Origin: Sinomicrobium kalidii
Lineage (GTDB): Bacteria > Bacteroidota > Bacteroidia > Flavobacteriales > Flavobacteriaceae
NCBI RefSeq assembly: GCF_021183825.1
Contig: NZ_CP089211.1
Coordinates: 4,136,501 to 4,200,500, forward strand
Reading direction: 5' to 3'
DNA length: 64,000 nt
The notes under the pieces are model-generated. The model was not told the origin of the DNA and searched no databases. It saw nothing but the letters and a program-made list of their open reading frames with translations. Shown here piece after piece: positions 55,803-63,865 of this stretch (positions are counted from its first letter, which is position 1; the number at the start of each line of letters is the position of its first letter). The position numbers were made by a program, and so were the translations under genes.

Positions 55803-56238
55803 TCAATGGTATATATGGGGTCCATTATTAGCTTTTTTTTTGCTGCCTATTATACTAATTATTTTTGGATTAGCTAAGGAGAATACACTCGGAGTTGTTA
55901 CTATGTCCGTTATAGGAATACTAATAATTATATTTTTTTATTCTATCAGTCTTAAAACAGAATATAACACGAAAAATATTACAATAAACTTTTTTCCACT
56001 TACTGGAAAAAGGACTATTTCATGGAAAGAGGTTGAGTCTTTTTCTATTCAGAAGTACAAATTTGTAGGGTATGGAGTCAGACATTCTACAAGATCCAAT
56101 ACAATATACTATAACATTTCGGGTAATGTAGGCCTGCATTTACTGCTAAAGAACGAGGAGAAAGTTGTTATAGGCACTAGAAAACCTGCTCAACTATCTA
56201 AATTTCTTGAAAGAATAAAATCCGAATTTCCCAATTAG
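55756..56238 (+). CDS. Small two-helix membrane protein, candidate immunity protein
   Basis: A 160-residue protein with two membrane helices (about 20-40 and 45-65) and a cytosolic beta-rich part with ISWKEVESFSIQKYKFVGYG and HLLLKNEEKVVIGTRKP, resembling bacterial PH (YdbT/YdbS-like) domains. It overlaps the end of the sdpB-like gene by 47 bases in another frame, so it is cotranscribed. Toxin clusters normally hold an immunity gene; Bacillus SdpI is a six-helix protein, unlike this. That this is the immunity protein rests only on position and membrane topology. Confidence 0.72.
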   Translation: MIRDLNYTLQEKQKFNQWYIWGPLLAFFLLPIILIIFGLAKENTLGVVTMSVIGILIIIFFYSISLKTEYNTKNITINFFPLTGKRTISWKEVESFSIQKYKFVGYGVRHSTRSNTIYYNISGNVGLHLLLKNEEKVVIGTRKPAQLSKFLERIKSEFPN

Positions 56239-56293
56239 GATCAACATTACTAGTTTACGTATTTGATTATATATATTTAAGATATTTGTTGAT

Positions 56294-58111
56294 GTGAGAG
56301 ATTGGCAAGGGGTAATTAGTTTTTTATCAAAATGGAAAACATATATATGTTTCCCATATGTATTTTATATTATTTTAATGCAGACCAAGATAGACGATTT
56401 ACTTTTTTATAAGAATATGTCTATTATCATGCTCATTTCTTCCGTTTCTCTTATAATCTTACTTTTTCCAATCATTACGAAACAAAAGTGGAATTTTAAT
56501 TTTATGGATGTCATTAGCGTCCTTTATATTTTTTATATTGTTGTTATTACTTACATTAATAATAATCTTACCTGGAATTTAGATTTACTGACTTACATTA
56601 ATCTATATATAAGTTACTGGTGTATTAGGTTGATAAATAATCAGGTTTCTCAAATTATAACTATTTTATATCAATTTCTCTTTTTCGGGATTGTAGTACA
56701 GATAATTGGATGGGGGCAATATTTTGGTATAATCAGTTTGAATAATACATTTTTTAAAGTTACGAGCCTTTTTGATAATCCCAATTTATTTACCACATAT
56801 CAAATAGCATTATTCCCGATTGCCGTTTGGGTTTGTCTGAAATCTAAAAGGGCATTGATACGAATTGCAACAGGAATTTTTATAATAAATTCTTTTGCGT
56901 TCTCGATAGTTTGTAAGTCTAGAATGTCATTAATTATTTTAATATTCAGTTCTCTTCTTTTCTGTATATTTTATTGTTTTCGTAACATGAAATTCTATAA
57001 TCGAGGATATTTTAAGAAAGCATTTCTTCTATTTTTTACACTATTGATTGTATCATTTTCATTTTTTCTTAGCAATTTTGACTATAAAGGAAATGATGAT
57101 TCCATATTTGGAAGAAAACTTATTTACAAAATATCATTTAAGATGCTTCAAGAACGTCCTTTTATAGGAATCGGTTATGGGGAATTCAAGAGTGAGTATA
57201 ATAGCCATCAGTCAGAGTATTTCACTTCAAATGAAACTTTACCAAGAGAAGAAAAAGTTGCTACTGAAAATTATTATGCTTTTAATGATTTTCTTCAGAC
57301 TACGATTGAACAAGGCGTTTTTGGAAGTGGAATATTTATAATGATGATTTTATTTATAATTAATGTGAAAAATAAAAGATTCTCCGATCATTTGCTATTC
57401 TTCGCACTTAAATTGGTTATAGTGTCCATTTTAATATCGGGCCTAGTTTATTATACATTAACAAACTTTGCAATTCTCATTTTATTTTGGACGGTTTTAG
57501 GGTGCAGTTCAAACTTTCTCAATTCAACATTTAATTTTGGAAATAGTCAGATAATTGTATTAAAGAGTTTAAATGCAATGGTATTATTGATTTTGATATT
57601 GCTTAATTTGAATTGCTTTAGATATATAAATCAATGGTTTAATATTTATCAATATCCTATTTTCAATAGGAACACCTTGGCAATATACGCTGATTTATTG
57701 CCTAAAATGAAAAAAAACGGGGTGTTTTTAGTTGATTATAGTAAAAGGTTACAGGCAAATAATGAGCATGCGAAAAATCTTGACATTCTAAAAATGGCAA
57801 TAAACGAACTGCCCAGTACTGAAACTTATTCGGCATTAGGAAACGCCTATGCAGTTAACGAAATGCCGTATCAGGCTGAATTGAATTATATAAAAGCTTG
57901 TTATGTTGCCCCAAACAGATTTACTCCAAAATATAAATTGCTGGAATTTTATATTTTAACTAATCAAACAAATAAAGGAATTTCTATTGCTCATAAAATA
58001 CTTGAGCAGCCTATTAAGGTCCCGTCATTGGAAATTGAAATGATAAAACGGAACACACGTGTTTTCTTAAATGAGAACCTGAAAAAGGATTTTTTCCTTG
58101 AAATTTTATAA
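56294..58111 (+). CDS. O-antigen ligase/Wzy-like membrane protein with TPR tail
   Basis: A 605-residue protein with about eleven membrane helices and the Wzy_C/O-antigen ligase region around FDNPNLFTTYQIALFP and RPFIGIGYGEF, where the periplasmic loop begins, then a cytosolic or periplasmic tail with TPR-like repeats (TETYSALGNAYAVNEMPYQAELNYIKACYVAP). The first codon is GTG at 56294; the next ATG is inside a membrane helix. Family members join glycans to lipid A or proteins or polymerise O-antigen. Its place directly after the SDP-like genes is not explained by known biology. Confidence 0.82.
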   Translation: MRDWQGVISFLSKWKTYICFPYVFYIILMQTKIDDLLFYKNMSIIMLISSVSLIILLFPIITKQKWNFNFMDVISVLYIFYIVVITYINNNLTWNLDLLTYINLYISYWCIRLINNQVSQIITILYQFLFFGIVVQIIGWGQYFGIISLNNTFFKVTSLFDNPNLFTTYQIALFPIAVWVCLKSKRALIRIATGIFIINSFAFSIVCKSRMSLIILIFSSLLFCIFYCFRNMKFYNRGYFKKAFLLFFTLLIVSFSFFLSNFDYKGNDDSIFGRKLIYKISFKMLQERPFIGIGYGEFKSEYNSHQSEYFTSNETLPREEKVATENYYAFNDFLQTTIEQGVFGSGIFIMMILFIINVKNKRFSDHLLFFALKLVIVSILISGLVYYTLTNFAILILFWTVLGCSSNFLNSTFNFGNSQIIVLKSLNAMVLLILILLNLNCFRYINQWFNIYQYPIFNRNTLAIYADLLPKMKKNGVFLVDYSKRLQANNEHAKNLDILKMAINELPSTETYSALGNAYAVNEMPYQAELNYIKACYVAPNRFTPKYKLLEFYILTNQTNKGISIAHKILEQPIKVPSLEIEMIKRNTRVFLNENLKKDFFLEIL

Positions 58112-58290
58112 CAAAGAAATTAAGCGTCAATTTCATTGTAGCCTTCCCTAATATAAGTAATATTGTATATAGACCCGTCATTTAATTTATATAAGGTAAT
58201 ATTTTATGGTCAAAAAAACATATTTATGACTGTTAAAAACACTAAAGTTACTTATACAGAAAAATTGAAAACTATTATCATGATTTTTAT

Positions 58291-59604
58291 ATGAAAAGAT
58301 TTATCCTGAGTAAAAGAAACTTAAATAGCAGTTTTAGACATACTTTATTGATATGCACAGTGATGTTCTATTTTTCTTCAACGAATGGGCAAGAGCTTTC
58401 GGATAGAAATAGGCCATTGGTTAAATCATTTCAAAATTTTTATAATCAAAATAAGCCGGACAGTTTATTTTTACTCTTTTCTTCAAAGCTGAAAGAAAAA
58501 ATGCCTCTTGAGCAGACCCGGGCATTTAATCAACAATTATTAAATCAACTAGGGAAATTATTGAAGGTTGAACCTGATAGTATATCAAAATTCAATACAA
58601 CCTATTACATAGCTTCTTTTGAGAAGGGAATATTAAGACTATTGATTTCATCCAACGAGTCCAGAAAAATTAAAGGGATTTTTTTGCAACCCTATAAGAC
58701 AGAAAACAACTCCAATAAAATTAAAAGAGAACAAGGACTTTCAATAGAAGTAGAGGGGGGCGAAATTAAAGGAACCTTACTTATTCCGGATGGACAAGGG
58801 GACGTCCCTTTAATTATCCTTATAGCAGGGTCCGGACCAACCGATAGAAATGGCAATTCTATATTTACTCAAAATAACTCTTTAATGTATTTAGCTAATG
58901 AATTGGATGACATAGGTGTAGCTACCTTTCGTTATGATAAACGAGGTATAGGAGAAAGTGCTAATATTAAAGAGAATGAATTGGCGACAGCAAATGACTT
59001 TGTAAATGATATTGTTGAAATTATAAGACAATTCAAATCTGATTCTAGGTTTTATAAAACTATTTTGTTAGGTCATAGTGAAGGTTCTCTTTTAGGGGTT
59101 TTAGCTTCTCAAAGGGAAGAGGTAGATGGTTTTATTTCAATTGCCGGACCTGGATTCCATTTAAGCCATTCCCTAAAACAGCAGATTATGGAAAACCTTC
59201 CGTCAGAACAACGGGACTCGGCATTATTTATTCTAAACAATTTGAGTAAAGGAAATGTTGTAAAATCGATTCCTGATGATTTGAATACACTTTTTTCAGA
59301 AAAATCACAGATTTTTTTAATGTCCATGTTTAAGTATGACCCTGCTGTTGAAATAAAAAAGCTAGATATTCCAGTATTAATACTTCAAGGAGATTCCGAT
59401 TTACAGATAAGTATTGAGGATGCCAATCGACTAAAGAAAGCCTACCCTAAGGCGGATTACGTTATCCTCAAAAACATGAATCATATTATGAAAGAAGTTG
59501 GGACCGACCGCAAATCAAATATTGAAACCTATTATAATCCAAAAATTCCCATTAAAAAGGAGATAATTACCCATATTGGCCAATTTCTTAAAGAGGTGGA
59601 ATAA
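58291..59604 (+). CDS. Alpha/beta hydrolase with DUF3887-like N-terminus
   Basis: A 437-residue exported protein: a hydrophobic signal helix (LLICTVMFYFSSTNG), an N-terminal alpha+beta domain (about 36-130, NQNKPDSLFLLFSSKLKEKM, DUF3887-like), and an alpha/beta hydrolase domain with oxyanion motif LIAGSGPTDRNGNS, nucleophile Ser in LLGHSEGSLLG, acid in LQGDSDLQI and His in NMNHIMKE. Similar proteins are S9/S33-like peptidases or esterases in the periplasm. It lies in the SDP-like cluster and could process a peptide, but that is speculation. Its start follows the previous stop by 179 bases, so it may have its own promoter. Confidence 0.87.
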   Translation: MKRFILSKRNLNSSFRHTLLICTVMFYFSSTNGQELSDRNRPLVKSFQNFYNQNKPDSLFLLFSSKLKEKMPLEQTRAFNQQLLNQLGKLLKVEPDSISKFNTTYYIASFEKGILRLLISSNESRKIKGIFLQPYKTENNSNKIKREQGLSIEVEGGEIKGTLLIPDGQGDVPLIILIAGSGPTDRNGNSIFTQNNSLMYLANELDDIGVATFRYDKRGIGESANIKENELATANDFVNDIVEIIRQFKSDSRFYKTILLGHSEGSLLGVLASQREEVDGFISIAGPGFHLSHSLKQQIMENLPSEQRDSALFILNNLSKGNVVKSIPDDLNTLFSEKSQIFLMSMFKYDPAVEIKKLDIPVLILQGDSDLQISIEDANRLKKAYPKADYVILKNMNHIMKEVGTDRKSNIETYYNPKIPIKKEIITHIGQFLKEVE

Positions 59605-59693
59605 AGGCTTAATGTTTTTAATTGTTTTGAAAATTTTTATTCTGTTTTGAATTAATCGGTTTTATTTTATGAATAACCCAAATCATTTAGCCT

Positions 59694-59978
59694 ATGAAGA
59701 CTAAATTTAAAAAAATGACTGGCTTTCTTATCTTAATTTTTATTGCTTTAACAGCATTTTTCTTATAAATGTAATACGGTGGATTCCCTGGAAGACACGG
59801 ATTTTTTTGTAGAGGAGCTTTTCAGGGGTATATTTTTATGGAAGAGGATGCTGCTAAACAAATTAAGGCACATTATTTATTGCAAATAAAAAAAGGTAAT
59901 CTAAAAGGGGAAAAGATGTTACAAGATTTTAGCAATGAGTCAGTTACTTTAATTGGCGAACGGAATCCTCTTTTTTAG
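59694..59978 (+). pseudogene. Decayed second sdpC-like gene
   Basis: From ATG 59694 a signal-peptide-like start (MTGFLILIFIALTAFFL) ends in a TAA. In a shifted frame it continues as CNTVDSLEDTDFFVEELFRG, and after a second shift as FMEEDAAKQIKAHYLLQIKK, to a stop at 59978. EELFRGIFF-EEDAAKQI aligns with the conserved front of SdpC (GEDLFRGVYFLQGEAAHRI at 53400). The C-terminal cysteine/hydrophobic toxin part is absent. So this is a truncated, at least doubly frameshifted copy of an SDP pre-toxin gene. Confidence 0.78.
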
Positions 59979-60019
59979 TCTCTAAAGGAATGATATCATT
60001 ATATCAAAATCATTTTGCC

Positions 60020-61990
60020 ATGATATATAAAGAACTTCGTTTTTTTTGTTCACTTTTTTTTCTAATTTTTTCAATTTCATCTTGTAATAATAAATCTGAT
60101 GGTTTTCCTGATCGATTAAAGGAAATATTTAAGTCAGCAGGTGAAAACAAGAATGAGGTAGAAAAAGTTTTGCAATATTACTCTCCAAAGGATAATAGTT
60201 TAAAGTACAAAGCAGCCCTATTTTTAATAGAAAATATGCCGGGGCATTACTCCTTGGAGTTTGAACCCAGGGAAAAATGGAGGGAGTTACTTAAAAAATC
60301 TGACAGTTTGATAAAAATAAAGCACGAGAATTATGAAAACACAATAAAAGAGGAATTTTATAACATTCTGTACGGCGTCAATGTAAAACCAAGGTATGAA
60401 ACTAAGAATGATATCCAACATTTTAAAGCGGTGGAGTTGATTGAATATATAGATGAAGCATTTAAAGTATGGAACAAACCCTGGAATAAATTCTTGGATT
60501 TTAATGATTTTTGTAATTACGTTTTACCTTATAGAATGAAAAATGAGCCCATGGAAATGGGGATAAGGCAAATACTATCTCGGGAGAATAATAATAGGGT
60601 TAACAAAAATACTACAATACGAGAAATTGCAAAATTAGCCCAAGATATTGGGACTTTACCCAGTAATTTCAAGTTCATTAAACTATTAAAAAGCGAACAA
60701 GGAATTGAGGATATAAGAAAAGGAAGAATGGTGGACTGTTTGGATTACGCCAATTATGCTGGGATGACTTGTAGAGCTATAGGAATTCCCACAGCTATAG
60801 ACTTTACAATTTGGCCAAACGGAAGGGGGGCTCACTACTGGAACGCAGTATTATTCAATAAAGACAGTTTATTGTATGCAGACCTGAATTTTTTCTGGGG
60901 AGAGCCTGGCTCTTATAGATTAAGACGGAAAATCGCAAAAATATATAGATATGTGTATGCTAATCAAAGAACTGAATTATCCCGGCAAAACAGTCCAAAT
61001 AAGATGACAGATTTTCTTCATAGTCCACATGTCATTGATGTGACTGCACAATATATAAAAACTTCAGATATAGATATTCCAATTACTCGTGGAATTGGTA
61101 CAAATTCCCAATGGGTTTATCTCTGCATATTTAATGATGGTGAATGGAGACCTATTGCTGTTGCTGAAAAGGTGGATGATATAGTGCACTTTGCTGATAT
61201 TGGGAGGGAAAATATATATATGATTGCTGCTTTTAATGGGTACGAGAGAATACCAATTTCAAAAACGTTTTCAGTGGATAAGGAAGGAACAGTTAATTTT
61301 TATCAACCTGGAAATATAAAAGAAAATGTAATTTTAAATAGAAAAGCCAAATTGACAGAGCGAGTTAAAGAATTCGCAGCCCAAATGAATGGAGGAGTGT
61401 TTCAGTTATCAAATGACCGTAATTTTAAAAAAGTGAAAGAAGTATATTCTATTGGTAAAAAAGATACTGTGGTTGTACCAATGGAGGTGGAAATAAATGA
61501 TGATAAATTATACCGCTATGCAAGATATACGATACCCAATAAGCAAACTCTGGAAATTGCTGAGATGGATTTTTATATCAAAGACAGCTTAATTTCTGGT
61601 AGTATTATAAGGGCTAATGCAGATTCTGACGGTATAGCTAATGCGTTTGATAAGAATCTTTTATCTTTTTATTCTTCAAAAGGTATAGATAATGAACAAT
61701 CTACCTGGATAGGTATTGATTTCGGAGAAAAAAAGAAGGTTACCAAGCTGAAGTTTGCTCCCAGAAGTGATGTAAACTATATAAAGCCGGGAGATACGTA
61801 TGAGTTGTTTTATTGGAATGATAAATGGAAGTCATTAGGAGAAAAAATGTCAAAATCGTATTCTATTGAATATAGTGATGTTCCCAAAAATGCAGTACTG
61901 TGGTTAAGAAATTTAAGCGAAGGTGTTGAAGAAGAATTGTTCGTATATAAAGAGGGAAGGCAATATTTTTGGAATTCAACAGAGTATTGA
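60020..61990 (+). CDS. Transglutaminase-like lipoprotein with discoidin-like C-terminus
   Basis: A 656-residue lipoprotein (signal FFLIFSISSC, Cys22) when started at 60020; an ATG 30 bases upstream is the alternative. The middle has a transglutaminase/papain-like fold with Cys in GRMVDCLDYANYAG, His in GRGAHYWNAVLF and Asp in LYADLNFFWG. The C-terminal part (about 540-640) is F5/8-type (discoidin-like) with STWIGIDFGEKKKVTKLKF and a carbohydrate-binding-like ending. Such proteins act on surface proteins or peptides in Bacteroidota; the substrate is unknown. It directly follows the decayed sdpC copy and ends convergent with the LuxR-type gene. Confidence 0.85.
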   Translation: MIYKELRFFCSLFFLIFSISSCNNKSDGFPDRLKEIFKSAGENKNEVEKVLQYYSPKDNSLKYKAALFLIENMPGHYSLEFEPREKWRELLKKSDSLIKIKHENYENTIKEEFYNILYGVNVKPRYETKNDIQHFKAVELIEYIDEAFKVWNKPWNKFLDFNDFCNYVLPYRMKNEPMEMGIRQILSRENNNRVNKNTTIREIAKLAQDIGTLPSNFKFIKLLKSEQGIEDIRKGRMVDCLDYANYAGMTCRAIGIPTAIDFTIWPNGRGAHYWNAVLFNKDSLLYADLNFFWGEPGSYRLRRKIAKIYRYVYANQRTELSRQNSPNKMTDFLHSPHVIDVTAQYIKTSDIDIPITRGIGTNSQWVYLCIFNDGEWRPIAVAEKVDDIVHFADIGRENIYMIAAFNGYERIPISKTFSVDKEGTVNFYQPGNIKENVILNRKAKLTERVKEFAAQMNGGVFQLSNDRNFKKVKEVYSIGKKDTVVVPMEVEINDDKLYRYARYTIPNKQTLEIAEMDFYIKDSLISGSIIRANADSDGIANAFDKNLLSFYSSKGIDNEQSTWIGIDFGEKKKVTKLKFAPRSDVNYIKPGDTYELFYWNDKWKSLGEKMSKSYSIEYSDVPKNAVLWLRNLSEGVEEELFVYKEGRQYFWNSTEY

Positions 61991-62040
61991 ACGTATGGTT
62001 AATTAGCTTTAGGGTGGCGCAAATTATTCGAGATATCCAC

Positions 62041-62946
62041 TTATGATGTCATAGTGATATATAATGGTCTGAGAAAATCAACAAGCTCTTCCTTGTTTCT
62101 TTGTGGAAGTTCCAGTTTTTTGTAAATATTGGAAACGTGTTTACTAAAAGTTTTATCATTGATATGAATAGATGCACTCAATTGCTGGTATGTATATTTA
62201 GGGTTTTCAATAATGAGCATTGCTATTTCTTTCTCTCTGTCAGTAAGTTTGTCGAACAAAGGTAATCTTGGATTTTTAGATAAGTTCTTTTCAGGAATTC
62301 TCGATTTCTGATTCATAGAGGTTATATAGGCGATTGTCAAAAAAATATGCCCCATACTAAAACTTGTATGTTCGATAGGTTGATTATCGCCGAAAATAAT
62401 GATAACGGCAGGCAATGACATTAGGCATACAGCTCCTCCCATTCCGCATATCCCCCTTATAGTTTGATAATTATTTTTTTGAAACCTCAATCTTTTGATG
62501 AGAATGACAAATACATTTACGACAATCGTTATGGTCAAAAGAAGAGGGACTAATAAGAACAAGTTTCTTGATAAATTCAAATCATCGGTAATACTATATG
62601 GAATGACAAATAAAAAAATAAAGTCAAGAACAGCTATATACAAAACTGGCCTCATACTTATAATTCGAGGAGGCTTAATTTTGTATTCTGTATAGATATA
62701 ATAAAGAAGATAAAGAGCACAAGCAATTCCCACAGTAAAGGCTATATAGTCTTGGGATAACCTATTAATTCCCAATTTTTCATCTGGAATAAGTCCTGAC
62801 GTAATGTTGTAGGAAAGAAATAAAAATGTTAATAAGACAAAACGGAATTTGGAAGGATTGTTTTTTTGGAGCAATAAAAAAATCAACAATAGGCTCTCAA
62901 TAACAATAAAAATAAAGGTTAGTTGATGGATTTGGGTTCTGAACAT
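62041..62946 (-). CDS. Membrane-bound LuxR-type transcription regulator
   Basis: A 301-residue protein with seven predicted membrane helices in its first 210 residues and a C-terminal LuxR-type helix-turn-helix (LTDREKEIAMLIIENPKYTY, then IHINDKTFSKHVSNIYKKL, about 232-290). Such membrane regulators are common in Bacteroidota and sense envelope or extracellular signals. It is 3 bases behind the GNAT gene on the same strand and lies beside the SDP-like cluster, so control of that cluster is a hypothesis. Confidence 0.88.
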   Translation of the reverse strand: MFRTQIHQLTFIFIVIESLLLIFLLLQKNNPSKFRFVLLTFLFLSYNITSGLIPDEKLGINRLSQDYIAFTVGIACALYLLYYIYTEYKIKPPRIISMRPVLYIAVLDFIFLFVIPYSITDDLNLSRNLFLLVPLLLTITIVVNVFVILIKRLRFQKNNYQTIRGICGMGGAVCLMSLPAVIIIFGDNQPIEHTSFSMGHIFLTIAYITSMNQKSRIPEKNLSKNPRLPLFDKLTDREKEIAMLIIENPKYTYQQLSASIHINDKTFSKHVSNIYKKLELPQRNKEELVDFLRPLYITMTS

Positions 62947-62949
62947 GGT

Positions 62950-63528
62950 TTATCTTTTTAAAAAATATAACGGGTAGTCTAATTCATGGGTTTCTTTAAT
63001 AATTTTAAATCCAAATTTTTTATACAACTTTAAATTAGAATTGGTAGTAGTTTCAATAATAATCGGTAGGTCATTATCCTTATAATATTCAAACGCCTCT
63101 TGTATAAGTCGTACTCCGGTTCCTCTTCCCCAATGTTCACTTTTTACAGCCATTATCCAAGGATGAATATGTGGTTCTTTGGGATGGTATTTTTTTAAGG
63201 CATTTTCTCGCTTTAAAACCTTATATACATTTTCAATTCCAATACAACAAAAAGCAAGCTTTATATCCCAAAATACAGTATTAAAAGTAAGCATCTTCTT
63301 ACGATGGTACTGTAGAAGAATCACCCCTTTTTCATTGTCTGATATAAGAATGTCTCCAAATTTTAAGGCATTATAAAACATATACTCCATAAGGATCTTT
63401 AATCTATGATTACGGTGTTTGTCTTGTTTTACAACGAAATTAATGGAATTAGGGATTTTTATAGGCTTAAATGCTGAGCATAAAATTCCAACAACCAAAT
63501 CTTTGTCTTCCTTTATTGCTTTTCTCAT
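62950..63528 (-). CDS. GNAT family N-acetyltransferase
   Basis: A 192-residue acetyltransferase. The acetyl-CoA loop is KSEHWGRGTGVRLIQEA (Q/R-x-x-G-x-G/A type) and the C-terminal block is NSNLKLYKKFGFKIIKE, both typical of GNAT enzymes. The N-terminal part (KEDKDLVVGILCSAFKPI) fits the family start. The substrate is unknown. It is first in a two-gene transcript with the LuxR-type regulator. Confidence 0.88.
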   Translation of the reverse strand: MRKAIKEDKDLVVGILCSAFKPIKIPNSINFVVKQDKHRNHRLKILMEYMFYNALKFGDILISDNEKGVILLQYHRKKMLTFNTVFWDIKLAFCCIGIENVYKVLKRENALKKYHPKEPHIHPWIMAVKSEHWGRGTGVRLIQEAFEYYKDNDLPIIIETTTNSNLKLYKKFGFKIIKETHELDYPLYFLKR

Positions 63529-63865
63529 TAAAATGATTTTTCAACGCTGAAATATAGCAAGTTTATTAAAAACTAAGAAGAAAAATTTTTTTAGAGAGTA
63601 AGAAAATAATGTGACCCTTAAATATCTCGGAACAATTTGTGGTTGGTTAGCCACTTGTTTCGGTTTAAATTGTGCCACTATGAAGCCGTGATAACGGTTC
63701 GGTCACTCCGAAATATCCAACTTTCCCCTAAAATTGTGAAGTTTACAATGAAGAACGGAACTTGCATCCGTTCGCCACCGCTTTCGATACAAGTGTTACA
63801 AATGCTTTTTTACGATAAGAGGGTCGTTTCCGGTGAGTTTAAACAAAATCTGGTTGTCAAAAAAA
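63529..63865. other. Intergenic region with direct repeat copy B
   Basis: No gene is supported in these 337 bases. Bases 63725-63817 form copy B of the direct repeat. A near-consensus TATATTTC box lies on the minus strand about 25-35 bases before the GNAT start. Confidence 0.5.
63725..63817 (+). repeat. Direct repeat, copy B
   Basis: Bases 63725-63784 match 48717-48777 with one indel and three substitutions, and 63796-63817 match the second block near 48818-48840. It lies beyond the stop of the RelE/ParE gene, while copy A lies beyond the AbiEii stop. The reading frame related to KIVKFYNEGRNLHPYATAF is broken here by the 1-base deletion. Confidence 0.8.
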
